Below, piece after piece: positions 45,152-54,098 of a DNA stretch of 64,000 nt (its first letter is position 1; each line of letters opens with the position of its first letter). A program made the translations under genes and the position numbers. The notes beneath the pieces were generated by a model. That model was not told where the DNA came from. It saw only the letters and a list, made by a program, of their open reading frames with translations, and searched no databases. The stretch comes from Neorhizobium huautlense (GTDB taxonomy: Bacteria > Pseudomonadota > Alphaproteobacteria > Rhizobiales > Rhizobiaceae), in contig NZ_PVBM01000027.1 of NCBI RefSeq assembly GCF_002968575.1, forward strand, positions 1 to 64,000. Direction: 5' to 3'.

Positions 45152-45457
45152 ATGGCGAAAACCAGCGCAGTTGAAAAGAACAAGCGCCGCCGCAAGACCG
45201 TCGCTCAGCACGCTGCCAAGCGCGCTGTTCTGAAGGCGACCATCATGAACCAGGACCTTCCGATCGAAGAGCGGTTCAAAGCAACTATCAAGCTCGCTTC
45301 GCTGCCGCGCGATGGCTCGAAGACGCGTATCCGCAACCGTTGCGAAGTCACCGGTCGCCCGCGCGCTTTCTATCGCAAGCTCAAGATGTCGCGTATCGCG
45401 CTTCGTGAGCTCGGCAACCTCGGCAAAGTGCCGGGCATCGTCAAGTCGAGCTGGTAA
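45152..45457 (+). CDS. rpsN: 30S ribosomal protein S14
   Basis: 101 residues, the long zinc-free form (no CxxC pairs). NRCEVTGRPRAFYRKLKMSRIALRELGNLGKVPGIVKSSW is the signature. Confidence 0.97.
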   Translation: MAKTSAVEKNKRRRKTVAQHAAKRAVLKATIMNQDLPIEERFKATIKLASLPRDGSKTRIRNRCEVTGRPRAFYRKLKMSRIALRELGNLGKVPGIVKSSW

Positions 45458-45469
45458 GGAGATCGTTAG

Positions 45470-45868
45470 ATGACCATGACTGATCCCTTGGGCGATATGC
45501 TCACCCGTATCCGCAATGGTGCCGCTCGCCGCAAGTCGACCGTAAGCACGCCGGCTTCCAAGCTGCGCGCTCGCGTCCTCGACGTTCTGCAGGCGGAAGG
45601 CTACATCCGCGGTTATTCGGAAATCGATTACGGTAACGGCAAGTCCGAGATCGAAATCGAACTCAAGTACTACGAAGGTGCGTCGGTGATCCGTGAGATC
45701 GGCCGCGTCTCCAAGCCGGGCCGCCGGGTCTATGTCTCGGTAAAGTCCATTCCGCAGGTCGCGAACGGCCTCGGCATCACCATCCTTTCGACCCCGAAGG
45801 GCGTGATGGCCGATCACCAGGCTCGCGAACAGAACGTTGGTGGCGAGGTTCTCTGCTCGGTCTTCTAA
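45470..45868 (+). CDS. rpsH: 30S ribosomal protein S8
   Basis: 132 residues from the ATG at 45470, 8 bp after AAGGAG; a second ATG two codons later is possible. In E. coli it represses the spc operon. MTDPLGDMLTRIRNGAARRKSTV and the ending GVMADHQAREQNVGGEVLCSVF are typical. Confidence 0.97.
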   Translation: MTMTDPLGDMLTRIRNGAARRKSTVSTPASKLRARVLDVLQAEGYIRGYSEIDYGNGKSEIEIELKYYEGASVIREIGRVSKPGRRVYVSVKSIPQVANGLGITILSTPKGVMADHQAREQNVGGEVLCSVF

Positions 45869-45912
45869 GACTTGAGCAGGGGAACTCCATAACGAACAGA
45901 CAGGATTGAAAC

Positions 45913-46446
45913 ATGTCTCGTATCGGTAAAAAGCCCGTTCAGGTTCCTGCAGGGATCACGGCCACTGTTGATGGCCAGAAAGTGACTGCCAAGGGCCCGA
46001 AGGGCGAGCTGTTCTTCGTCGCAAACGACGAGATCAAGCTGGCACTCGAAGACAATGCCGTTTCGGTGACCCCGGTCAACGATTCGAAGGATGCTCGTTC
46101 CAAGTGGGGCATGTCCCGCACGATGATCGAAAACATCTTCAAAGGCGTGAAGGACGGTTTTGAGCGCAAGCTCGAGATCAACGGCGTCGGTTACCGCGCG
46201 TCCATGCAGGGCAAGAACCTGCAGCTGGCGCTCGGTTTCTCCCACGACGTGGTCTATGAACCGCCGCAGGGCATCACCATTGCCGTTCCGAAGCCGACGG
46301 AAATCGTCGTGACCGGCATCAATAAGCAGCAGGTCGGTCAGGTTGCCGCGGAAATCCGCGAATACCGCGGTCCGGAGCCCTACAAGGGCAAAGGCGTCAA
46401 GTACGCCGAGGAACGGATCGTCCGCAAGGAAGGCAAGAAGAAGTAA
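45913..46446 (+). CDS. rplF: 50S ribosomal protein L6
   Basis: 177 residues with two repeated domains, near the factor-binding site. SRIGKKPVQVPAGITATVDGQKVTAKGPKGEL and RGPEPYKGKGVKYAEERIVRKEGKK are conserved. Confidence 0.97.
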   Translation: MSRIGKKPVQVPAGITATVDGQKVTAKGPKGELFFVANDEIKLALEDNAVSVTPVNDSKDARSKWGMSRTMIENIFKGVKDGFERKLEINGVGYRASMQGKNLQLALGFSHDVVYEPPQGITIAVPKPTEIVVTGINKQQVGQVAAEIREYRGPEPYKGKGVKYAEERIVRKEGKKK

Positions 46447-46458
46447 GGATCACGCGAA

Positions 46459-46821
46459 ATGGCTAGCAGGAAACAAGCACTTGCAAAGCGCGCGAGCCGC
46501 GTGCGCCGCCAGATCAAGGCGGTTGCCAACGGCCGTCCGCGCCTGTCGGTTCATCGCTCGTCGAAGAACATCTATGTCCAGGTCATCGATGACGTGGCCG
46601 GCCGCACTCTTGCTGCCGCTTCCACGCTCGACGCTGATCTGCGCTCGGCGCTGAAGACCGGCGCTGACGTCGCGGCTGCTGCCGCCGTCGGCAAGCTGGT
46701 AGCCGAACGTGCCGCCAAGGCCGGTGTCAAGGAAGTCGTGTTCGATCGCGGCGCCTTCATCTATCACGGCCGCATCAAGGCGCTCGCCGAAGCTGCCCGC
46801 GAAGGCGGTCTGAGCTTCTAA
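46459..46821 (+). CDS. rplR: 50S ribosomal protein L18
   Basis: 120 residues, a 5S rRNA binder. RPRLSVHRSSKNIYVQVIDDVAGRTLAAASTLD and VVFDRGAFIYHGRIKALAEAAREGGL are conserved. A hairpin-bearing 154-bp gap separates it from rpsE, unusually wide for this operon. Confidence 0.97.
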   Translation: MASRKQALAKRASRVRRQIKAVANGRPRLSVHRSSKNIYVQVIDDVAGRTLAAASTLDADLRSALKTGADVAAAAAVGKLVAERAAKAGVKEVVFDRGAFIYHGRIKALAEAAREGGLSF

Positions 46822-46825
46822 GAAT

Positions 46826-46865
46826 TTTCGCCCGGTTTCCTTCAAAGAGGAGAGGCCGGGCGAAA
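46826..46865 (+). promoter_or_regulatory. Hairpin in the rplR-rpsE gap
   Basis: A perfect 10-bp stem TTTCGCCCGG/CCGGGCGAAA around a 20-nt loop holding AAAGAGGAGAG. There is no T-run. It could be a processing site or a translational control element for rpsE. Confidence 0.5.
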
Positions 46866-46975
46866 CGCGGTTCTGCCGCAATCATCAGTCGTTCCATCTT
46901 AGTCCTTCATGGACAGGGGATGGTTGGCTCCCGGAAATTGCCCGTTGCACCCGGAAAAGAAAAAGGAAAAGGACA

Positions 46976-47545
46976 ATGGCACAAGAAAGAAGAGGCCAGC
47001 GCGAAGATCGCCAGAGCCGCGAAGAGCGCGATAGCGAATTCGTCGACAAGCTGGTCGCGATCAACCGCGTCGCCAAGGTCGTCAAGGGCGGCCGTCGTTT
47101 TGGTTTCGCAGCCCTCGTCGTCGTTGGCGACCAGAAGGGCCGCGTTGGCTTTGGCCATGGCAAGGCACGCGAAGTGCCGGAAGCCATCCGCAAGGCAACT
47201 GAAGCTGCCAAGCGCGAACTGATCTTCGTACCGCTGCGCGATGGCCGTACGCTGCATCACGACGTCAACGGCCGTCACGGCGCCGGCAAGGTTCTGCTGC
47301 GCTCCGCCAAGGCCGGTACCGGCATCATCGCCGGCGGCCCGATGCGCGCCGTTTTCGAAACCCTTGGCATGCACGATGTTGTCGCCAAGTCGACCGGTTC
47401 GTCGAACCCTTATAACATGGTTCGCGCCACGTTCGACGCCCTGAAGCATCAGGTGCATCCGAAGGACGTTGCAGCTCAGCGTGGTCTCAAATACGCCACG
47501 CTGCAGGCTCGCCGCGCCGCTTCCGGCAACGCGTCTGAAGAATAA
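46976..47545 (+). CDS. rpsE: 30S ribosomal protein S5
   Basis: 189 residues. It is part of the mRNA entry helicase site and the decoding region. VDKLVAINRVAKVVKGGRRFGFAALVVVGDQKGRVGFGHGKAREVPEAIRKA is the signature. The upstream frame in the gap is not coding. AAGGA precedes the ATG. Confidence 0.97.
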   Translation: MAQERRGQREDRQSREERDSEFVDKLVAINRVAKVVKGGRRFGFAALVVVGDQKGRVGFGHGKAREVPEAIRKATEAAKRELIFVPLRDGRTLHHDVNGRHGAGKVLLRSAKAGTGIIAGGPMRAVFETLGMHDVVAKSTGSSNPYNMVRATFDALKHQVHPKDVAAQRGLKYATLQARRAASGNASEE

Positions 47546-47559
47546 GAGGAGTCTGATCC

Positions 47560-47769
47560 ATGGCCAAGGCTACGAAGAAGACTGAAGCAAAGACGATCAC
47601 GGTCGAACAGATCGGCTCGCCTATTCGCCGTCCGGCTGTCCAGCGCGCAACGCTGGTTGGTCTGGGCCTCAACAAGATGCACCGGGTCCGCACCCTGGAA
47701 GACACTCCTTCCGTTCGTGGCATGATCCGGGCTGTCCAGCATCTCGTTCGCGTTGTCGACGAGAAGTGA
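47560..47769 (+). CDS. rpmD: 50S ribosomal protein L30
   Basis: 69 residues. ITVEQIGSPIRRPAVQRATLVGLGLNKMHRVRTLEDTPSVRGMIRAVQHLVRVV is typical. It lies 14 bp after rpsE. Confidence 0.96.
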   Translation: MAKATKKTEAKTITVEQIGSPIRRPAVQRATLVGLGLNKMHRVRTLEDTPSVRGMIRAVQHLVRVVDEK

Positions 47770-47785
47770 GACGGAGGAATTGACC

Positions 47786-48265
47786 ATGAAACTGAATGAG
47801 ATCAAGGACAACGAAGGCGCCACCAAGGATCGTATCCGCGTCGGTCGCGGTATCGGTTCCGGCAAGGGCAAGACCGGTGGTCGCGGCGTGAAGGGTCAGA
47901 AGGCCCGTTCCGGCGTTGCGATCAACGGCTTCGAAGGCGGCCAGATGCCGATCTATCGCCGCCTGCCGAAGCGCGGCTTCAACAACATCTTCGCCTCTGA
48001 CTACGTCGTCGTTTCGCTCGGCCGTATCCAGACCGCGATCGATGCCAAGAAGCTCGACCCGAAGGCCACGATCGACGCTGCTGCCCTCAAGGCTGCCGGT
48101 GTCATCCGTCGCCCGAAGGACGGCGTGCGCATCCTGTCCGACGGCGAGCTGAAGGCTAAGGTATCGATCGAAGTTGCCGGCGCTTCCAAGGCTGCCGTCG
48201 AAAAGATCGAAAAGGCCGGCGGTTCGGTAAAGCTTCTCGCTGTAGCTGAAGCTGCGGCGGAATAA
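47786..48265 (+). CDS. rplO: 50S ribosomal protein L15
   Basis: 159 residues from the ATG at 47786 (KLNEIKDNEGATKDRIRVGRGIGSGKGKTGGRGVKGQKARSG), with GGAGG upstream. The longer frame overlapping rpmD was rejected. Confidence 0.97.
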   Translation: MKLNEIKDNEGATKDRIRVGRGIGSGKGKTGGRGVKGQKARSGVAINGFEGGQMPIYRRLPKRGFNNIFASDYVVVSLGRIQTAIDAKKLDPKATIDAAALKAAGVIRRPKDGVRILSDGELKAKVSIEVAGASKAAVEKIEKAGGSVKLLAVAEAAAE

Positions 48266-48273
48266 ATCGTTTG

Positions 48274-48310
48274 AAAATCGCCCGGTTTGAGCTTCACACC
48301 GGGCGATTTT
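48274..48310 (+). terminator. Hairpin terminator after rplO
   Basis: A perfect 13-bp stem AAAATCGCCCGGT/ACCGGGCGATTTT, the 3' arm ending in four T. It implies that secY-adk is at least partly expressed from a separate promoter in the 194 bp downstream. Confidence 0.75.
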
Positions 48311-48504
48311 AACTCCATATGTGAGCCTCACGATCCCGAAGCGATCCTGTTGGTCGCCTGACCGGGATCATACGGAAAACAGGGTGAGGCATCCGATTGC
48401 GTCCGCAATCTCCGCGCCCGGTTTTTTTGAACCAGAATTTTTAGACTGCTTTCCGGGTCCGGCATTTCCCCCGCCGCCGGAGATTTGGTCGGGCGGAGAA
48501 TTGC

Positions 48505-49845
48505 ATGGCTTCTGCAGCGGAACAACTTGCCTCCAATCTGAATTTTTCCACCTTCGCCAAGGCGGAGGACCTCAAAAAGCGGCTGTGGTTTACCCTTGCA
48601 GCATTGCTTGTTTATCGCCTCGGCACGCATATCCCGCTTCCGGGCCTGAACCCCGAAGCCTACGCTCAGGCTTTCCGCGGCCAGGCTGGCGGCATTCTCG
48701 GCCTCTTCAACATGTTTGCCGGCGGCGCCGTCGAGCGCATGGCGATCTTCGCCCTCGGCATCATGCCGTATATTTCCGCGTCGATCATCGTGCAGCTGAT
48801 GACCTCGGTCGTGCCTTCGCTTGAGAACCTCAAGAAGGAGGGCGAGGCAGGCCGCAAGATCATCAACCAGTACACCCGTTACGGCACCGTCCTGCTCGGC
48901 ACCTTGCAGGCCTATGGTATCGCCGTCGGCCTCGAGAGCGGGCAGGGCATCGTCGCGGATCCGGGCTGGTTCTTCCGCATTTCCACCGTTGTGACGCTCC
49001 TTGGCGGGACGATGTTCCTGATGTGGCTCGGCGAGCAGATCACCTCGCGCGGCATCGGCAACGGCATTTCGCTGATCATCTTCGCGGGCATCGCTGCAGG
49101 TCTTCCGACCGCACTGGCCGGCACACTGGAGCTCGGCCGCACCGGCGCCCTTCCGACGGCGCTGATTCTCACTGTCATCGTGGTGGCCATCGGGGTCATC
49201 GCCCTGATCGTGTTTGTCGAGCGCGCCCAGCGCCGCCTTCTGATCCAGTATCCGAAGCGCCAGGTCGGCAACCGCATGTTCCAGGGCGATACGTCGCACC
49301 TGCCGTTGAAGCTCAATACCTCGGGCGTCATCCCGGCGATCTTTGCCTCGTCGCTGCTGCTTCTGCCGGCGACGGCGGCAGGCTTTGCCGGCAACAGCCA
49401 GCTCCCGAACTGGGCGACCATGATCATTTCTGCGCTCGGTCACGGCCAGCCGCTGTTCATGCTCTTCTACGGCATGCTGATCGCCTTCTTCGCCTTCTTC
49501 TATACCGCCATCGTCTTCAATCCGAAGGATACGGCGGACAATCTGAAGAAGCATGGCGGCTTCATTCCCGGCATCCGTCCGGGCGAGCGCACAGCCGAAT
49601 ACATCGATTACGTGCTGACCCGCATCACGGTGGTCGGCGCGATTTACCTCGTCTTCGTCTGCATCCTGCCGGAGTTCCTGGTTGCCCGCACGGGCGTGCC
49701 ATTAGCCCTTGGTGGTACTTCGCTTTTGATCGTTGTCAGTGTAACCCTCGATACGGTTGCACAGATTCAGGGACATCTCATTGCGCAGCAGTATGAGGGT
49801 CTGATCAAGAAGTCGAAACTGCGCGGAGGAAAGAGGGGACGATGA
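48505..49845 (+). CDS. secY: Preprotein translocase subunit SecY
   Basis: The 446-residue channel subunit, with ten hydrophobic segments. The N-terminal RLGTHIPLPGLNP, the plug/TM2 region GGAVERMAIFALGIMPYISASIIVQLMT and the cytosolic loop QRRLLIQYPKRQVG are characteristic. It overlaps adk by 4 bp (ATGA). Confidence 0.98.
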   Translation: MASAAEQLASNLNFSTFAKAEDLKKRLWFTLAALLVYRLGTHIPLPGLNPEAYAQAFRGQAGGILGLFNMFAGGAVERMAIFALGIMPYISASIIVQLMTSVVPSLENLKKEGEAGRKIINQYTRYGTVLLGTLQAYGIAVGLESGQGIVADPGWFFRISTVVTLLGGTMFLMWLGEQITSRGIGNGISLIIFAGIAAGLPTALAGTLELGRTGALPTALILTVIVVAIGVIALIVFVERAQRRLLIQYPKRQVGNRMFQGDTSHLPLKLNTSGVIPAIFASSLLLLPATAAGFAGNSQLPNWATMIISALGHGQPLFMLFYGMLIAFFAFFYTAIVFNPKDTADNLKKHGGFIPGIRPGERTAEYIDYVLTRITVVGAIYLVFVCILPEFLVARTGVPLALGGTSLLIVVSVTLDTVAQIQGHLIAQQYEGLIKKSKLRGGKRGR

Positions 49846-50492
49846 GATTGATTCTTTTGGGGCCGCCGGGCGCGGGTAAGGGAACCCAGGCCCAGCGGAT
49901 CGTGGAGAAGCACGGCATACCGCAGCTCTCCACGGGGGACATGCTTCGGGCCGCGGTGGCCGCCGAGACGGAAGTTGGCAAGCGTGCCAAGGCGGTTATG
50001 GACGCAGGCAACCTCGTCTCCGACGACATCGTCAACGCGATCGTCTCCGAGCGAATCGACCAGGCGGATGCCGCCAACGGCTTTATCCTCGACGGTTTCC
50101 CCCGTACGCTCGTCCAGGCCGATGCGACCGAGGAAATGTTGCGGTCGAAGGGCCTCGATCTTTCCGTGGTCATCGAGCTGCGAGTGGACGACAAAGAGCT
50201 CGTTCGCCGCGTCTCGGGCCGGTATTCCTGCGCCCAGTGCGGTACGGTCTATCACGATACGGACAAGAAGCCGGCAAGCGAGGGCGTCTGCGACAAGTGC
50301 GGCTCGACGCATTTCAAGCGCCGGCCGGACGACAATGCCGAGACCATGACCAAGCGTCTCGAGGTCTATTACAAGGAGACCTCGCCGCTGATCGGTTATT
50401 ACCACGCCAAGGGCAAGCTCAAGGTTGTGGATGGCATGGCCGAGATCGACGAGGTCACGGCTGATATCGAGGCAATCCTGGCGGCTCTCTAG
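49842..50492 (+). CDS. adk: Adenylate kinase (zinc-LID type)
   Basis: 216 residues. Interconverts ATP+AMP and 2 ADP. The P-loop is GPPGAGKGTQ (7-16) and the AMP-binding DGFPRT is near residue 84. The LID carries four cysteines (CAQC...CDKC), a structural zinc site as in Gram-positive enzymes and many alphaproteobacteria. It is translationally coupled to secY. Confidence 0.97.
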   Translation: MRLILLGPPGAGKGTQAQRIVEKHGIPQLSTGDMLRAAVAAETEVGKRAKAVMDAGNLVSDDIVNAIVSERIDQADAANGFILDGFPRTLVQADATEEMLRSKGLDLSVVIELRVDDKELVRRVSGRYSCAQCGTVYHDTDKKPASEGVCDKCGSTHFKRRPDDNAETMTKRLEVYYKETSPLIGYYHAKGKLKVVDGMAEIDEVTADIEAILAAL

Positions 50493-50736
50493 GAGGCCGT
50501 CATCGATCTGTTAAAGAATCTTGGGCGGAGCGGTTGCATTTCGGCGCTGATTCCGCTAAACACCGCGCCAACTCGCGACAGCTATTGAGCGATCGGCGCG
50601 GATTTCCCGCAAGGACATCCGGGACCGGTCGTTTTGACCTGTTCCGTATGGCGTTTGAACTGGCGGCCGCTGAGTGGCTGCTCTCATAGAAGAAGTACCA
50701 CTTGCCGGATGGCAACTGGAACCAAGGAGAATAGGC
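50493..50736. promoter_or_regulatory. Intergenic region before rpsM
   Basis: 244 bp with no gene. It presumably holds the alpha-operon promoter and leader. The stem GAGCGG/CCGCT near 50527-50555 is visible. No convincing -35/-10 pair was found. Confidence 0.35.
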
Positions 50737-51105
50737 GTGGCACGTATCGCTGGCGTCAACATCCCGACTGCGAAGCGCGTCGTTATCGCGCTGACCTATA
50801 TTCACGGGATCGGCACGAAATTTGCGCAGGAAATCGTGGAAAAGGTCGGTATTCCGGCTGAGAAGCGCGTCCATCAGCTGACGGACTCGGAAGTCCTTCA
50901 GATCCGCGAAACCATCGACCGCGACTATCAGGTCGAAGGTGATCTTCGTCGCGAAACCTCGATGAACATCAAGCGCTTGATGGACCTCGGCTGCTACCGC
51001 GGCCTGCGTCATCGCCGCGGCCTTCCGGTTCGCGGTCAGCGCACGCACACCAACGCCCGTACCCGCAAGGGGCCGGCTAAGGCGATTGCTGGCAAGAAGA
51101 AGTAA
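50737..51105 (+). CDS. rpsM: 30S ribosomal protein S13
   Basis: 122 residues from the GTG at 50737 (ARIAGVNIPTAKRVVIALTYIHGIG), preceded by AAGGAGA. It contacts 50S bridges and the P-site tRNA via its tail (TRKGPAKAIAGKKK). First gene of the alpha operon. Confidence 0.97.
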   Translation: MARIAGVNIPTAKRVVIALTYIHGIGTKFAQEIVEKVGIPAEKRVHQLTDSEVLQIRETIDRDYQVEGDLRRETSMNIKRLMDLGCYRGLRHRRGLPVRGQRTHTNARTRKGPAKAIAGKKK

Positions 51106-51225
51106 TTTTGGGTGATCGGTCTTGGTGGGTAGGGGCGTTGCCGCTGCTCGCCGTGACGTTTATGGATCACTCCAAGGTGGAGCCGCTGGAATTACGGCGG
51201 TGCAGAGATCAACGAAAGGGATAAT

Positions 51226-51615
51226 ATGGCCAAGGAAGCCACCCGCGTTCGCCGCCGCGAACGCAAGAATATCACGTCGGGCGTAGCTCACGTCAATTCA
51301 ACCTTCAACAATACGATGATCACCATCACTGACGCGCAGGGCAATGCCATTGCCTGGTCGTCTGCTGGTGCTAAGGGCTTCAAGGGTTCGCGCAAGTCGA
51401 CCCCGTTCGCGGCTCAGATCGCTGCCGAAGACTGCGCCAAGAAGGCTCAGGAGCATGGCATGAAGTCGCTGGAAGTCGAAGTTTGCGGTCCGGGCTCCGG
51501 CCGTGAATCGGCTCTGCGCGCTCTGCAGGCTGCCGGCTTCATGATCACCTCGATCCGCGATGTGACCCCGATCCCGCACAACGGCTGCCGCCCGCGCAAG
51601 AAGCGCCGCGTCTGA
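51226..51615 (+). CDS. rpsK: 30S ribosomal protein S11
   Basis: 129 residues. GVAHVNSTFNNTMITITDAQGNAIAWSSAGAKGFKGSRKSTPFAAQ and the ending TPIPHNGCRPRKKRRV are signatures. rpsD, which follows it in E. coli, is absent here, as usual in alphaproteobacteria. Confidence 0.97.
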   Translation: MAKEATRVRRRERKNITSGVAHVNSTFNNTMITITDAQGNAIAWSSAGAKGFKGSRKSTPFAAQIAAEDCAKKAQEHGMKSLEVEVCGPGSGRESALRALQAAGFMITSIRDVTPIPHNGCRPRKKRRV

Positions 51616-51800
51616 TCGTCGGAATGGAAGGGGCTGCCGAAAGGCGGCCTCTCTCGTGAACTCGGGCATAGCCGCCTGATCCTCTCTCGGAGGTTCGGCG
51701 GCTTTACCCATATAGCCGATGAACATCTTCGTTCCTCTCGGTGTTCCTCATGCTCGGTTGCCACGATTGAATGGTGGCAACGAACGGAAGGTATTTAGTC

Positions 51801-52811
51801 ATGATCCAGAAGAACTGGCAGGAACTGATCAAGCCGAACAAGGTGGAATTCTCCTCCTCCGGCCGTACCAAGGCAACGCTGGTTGCCGAACCCCTGGAGC
51901 GCGGCTTCGGTCTGACGCTCGGCAACGCGCTTCGCCGCGTGCTTCTGTCGTCTCTGCGCGGTGCTGCTGTTACCGCAGTGCAGATCGACGGCGTATTGCA
52001 TGAGTTCTCCTCCATCCCGGGCGTCCGGGAAGATGTGACGGACATCGTGCTCAACATCAAGGAAATCGCCATCAAGATGGATGGCGACGATGCCAAGCGC
52101 ATGGTCGTGCGCAAGCAGGGCCCAGGCGCTGTCACCGCCGGCGACATTCAGACGGTCGGCGATATTGAGATCCTGAACCCCGACCACGTGATCTGCACAC
52201 TCGACGAGGGCGCAGAAATCCGCATGGAGTTCACGGTCAACAACGGCAAGGGCTATGTTCCGGCCGATCGCAACCGCGCGGAAGACGCTCCGATCGGGCT
52301 TATCCCGGTCGACAGCCTCTATTCCCCGGTCAAGAAGGTGTCCTACAAGGTGGAAAACACCCGTGAAGGACAGGTTCTCGACTATGACAAGCTGACCATG
52401 ACGATCGAAACCGACGGCTCGGTCACAGGCGAAGACGCTGTTGCCTTCGCCGCCCGGATCCTTCAGGACCAGCTCGGCGTGTTCGTCAATTTCGACGAAC
52501 CGCAGAAGGAAGCCGAAGAAGAATCCGTCACCGAGTTGGCGTTCAACCCGGCGCTCCTCAAGAAGGTGGACGAACTGGAACTCTCTGTCCGTTCGGCCAA
52601 CTGCCTGAAGAACGACAACATCGTTTATATCGGCGACCTCATCCAGAAGACCGAGGCGGAAATGCTGCGCACTCCGAATTTCGGTCGCAAGTCGCTGAAC
52701 GAGATCAAGGAAGTTCTGGCATCCATGGGCCTCCATCTTGGTATGGAAGTTCCCGCCTGGCCGCCGGAAAATATCGAAGATCTCGCCAAGCGCTACGAAG
52801 ACCAGTACTGA
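51801..52811 (+). CDS. rpoA: RNA polymerase alpha subunit
   Basis: 336 residues from the ATG at 51801 (IQKNWQELIKPNKVEFSSSGRTKATLVAEPLERGFGLTLGNALRRVLL). N-terminal dimerisation domain, linker, and C-terminal DNA-binding domain (LELSVRSANCLKNDNIVYIGDLIQKTEAEMLRTPNFGRKSLNEIKEVL). It nucleates RNA polymerase assembly. Confidence 0.98.
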   Translation: MIQKNWQELIKPNKVEFSSSGRTKATLVAEPLERGFGLTLGNALRRVLLSSLRGAAVTAVQIDGVLHEFSSIPGVREDVTDIVLNIKEIAIKMDGDDAKRMVVRKQGPGAVTAGDIQTVGDIEILNPDHVICTLDEGAEIRMEFTVNNGKGYVPADRNRAEDAPIGLIPVDSLYSPVKKVSYKVENTREGQVLDYDKLTMTIETDGSVTGEDAVAFAARILQDQLGVFVNFDEPQKEAEEESVTELAFNPALLKKVDELELSVRSANCLKNDNIVYIGDLIQKTEAEMLRTPNFGRKSLNEIKEVLASMGLHLGMEVPAWPPENIEDLAKRYEDQY

Positions 52812-52946
52812 AATTAGCAAAGGCAGGTTTTGACTGCCTTTCCCCGTCAAACAGCAGGCACCTTGTCCAAAGATCCGGATGTCTGTATGTGCCAGGAAAC
52901 GGCAGGCCCTAAGAAGAGTGGGTCCCTGCATTAAAGGAGAATAGCC

Positions 52947-53372
52947 ATGCGCCACGGAGTAGCCGGCCGCAAGCTCAATCGTACCGCAAGCCACCGCAAG
53001 GCGATGTTCGCCAACATGGCGGCTTCGCTCATCACTCACGAGCAGATCGTGACGACCCTGCCGAAGGCGAAGGAAATCCGTCCGATCGTCGAAAAGCTCG
53101 TCACCCTCGGCAAGCGCGGCGACCTGCACGCTCGCCGCCAGGCGATCTCGCAGATCCAGGATCAGGACGCCGTCAAGAAGCTGTTCGACGCCATTGCCTC
53201 GCGTTACGCAACCCGCAACGGCGGTTACCTGCGTATCATGAAGGCTGGCTTCCGCCAGGGCGACAACGCTGCCATGGCCGTCATCGAGTTCGTCGAGCGC
53301 GATGTCGACGCCAAGGGCGCAGCCGACAAGGCTCGTGTTGCTGCTGAAGCAGAAGCTGCCGAAGCCGCATAA
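52947..53372 (+). CDS. rplQ: 50S ribosomal protein L17
   Basis: 141 residues (RHGVAGRKLNRTASHRKAMFANMAASLITHEQIVTTLPKAKEIRPIVEKLVTLGKRGD). An alanine/glutamate-rich tail of about 20 residues is typical of the alpha group. Last gene of the alpha operon. Confidence 0.97.
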   Translation: MRHGVAGRKLNRTASHRKAMFANMAASLITHEQIVTTLPKAKEIRPIVEKLVTLGKRGDLHARRQAISQIQDQDAVKKLFDAIASRYATRNGGYLRIMKAGFRQGDNAAMAVIEFVERDVDAKGAADKARVAAEAEAAEAA

Positions 53373-53397
53373 TCCTGTCCGCATAGTCGGATTTAGA

Positions 53398-53425
53398 AAA
53401 AGCCGGGTGGCAACGCCCGGCTTTT
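53398..53425 (+). terminator. Intrinsic terminator after rplQ
   Basis: AAAAGCCGGG/CCCGGCTTTT with an 8-nt loop and a terminal T-run, 25 bp after the stop. Confidence 0.88.
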
Positions 53426-53559
53426 CTGCGTAAGCACTGACGTTGTTGTGCCGATGTTTGAGCTGCATCAATGAACGGCGTTTCCCATCGGTGTTCAATA
53501 CTAGTATCTGCGCTTCCTCCCCCAAGGGCGCAGCAGGGCCGATTTCCCGCGGTCCGAAG

Positions 53560-53585
53560 AAAGGCCGGGCGCGAGCCCGGCCTTT
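53560..53585 (-). terminator. Second hairpin, probable terminator of the convergent gene
   Basis: A perfect 11-bp stem AAAGGCCGGGC/GCCCGGCCTTT with loop GCGA. On the minus strand TTTCTTC follows, 64 bp after the stop of the gene at 53649. Confidence 0.7.
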
Positions 53586-53648
53586 GCCATTATCGGGACA
53601 ACCATTTCGCCGGTGAGGCCCAGTCTTTGCATCGGATGGGCGCTCGCA

Positions 53649-54044
53649 TCATGTCGCCGGCGGTTGCTGGTCTGCCGCCGGCGGTCCGGACCAGGAGGGT
53701 GGCCAGCGATCGAAGTCCCTCGCCATCCAGATCGTCTCTCCCTGAAGGGCGAACAACGCGTAACGCGGGGGATCCGGCCAACCGAACCAGTCGCGCTCCC
53801 GGGTGATCCATTGTTTGCCATCAAATTTTGCGATGGCGATCGTGACGTCGCCGAAACGACGGATTTGCGGATGGCGTTCTATCCGGTCCTCATCGGCCGG
53901 CGTTGGCTTGAACCAGGAAATGGCACTCCGCCGACTTTGCCGGAAACGCCACCACCAAAGCAAGTCTATCCACCAGCCCTGGCCCAGACCGTCGGGATCG
54001 AGGACCGCTGTCGGCTCCACTTGGTTACCGGCATTTCTTCCCAT
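53649..54044 (-). CDS. Tryptophan-rich hypothetical protein
   Basis: 131 residues. The sequence DGLGQGWWIDLLWWWRFRQSRRSAISWF, FDGKQWITRERDWFGWPDPPRYALFALQGETIWMARDFDRWPPSW has the look of a conserved domain, rich in tryptophan and with no signal peptide or catalytic motif. I do not recognise the family. It lies 54 bp downstream of msrQ on the same strand, so it may share that transcript. Confidence 0.6.
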   Translation of the reverse strand: MGRNAGNQVEPTAVLDPDGLGQGWWIDLLWWWRFRQSRRSAISWFKPTPADEDRIERHPQIRRFGDVTIAIAKFDGKQWITRERDWFGWPDPPRYALFALQGETIWMARDFDRWPPSWSGPPAADQQPPAT

Positions 54045-54098
54045 CGCGGGATAGTCGTCGCGGCCCCGTGAAACGTCAACTCTGTCGTCTTCCTCCGT

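Noticed and set aside
53613..54071. Plus-strand frame opposite the W-rich hypothetical
   Set aside because: The minus-strand frame has coherent coding character; this one does not.
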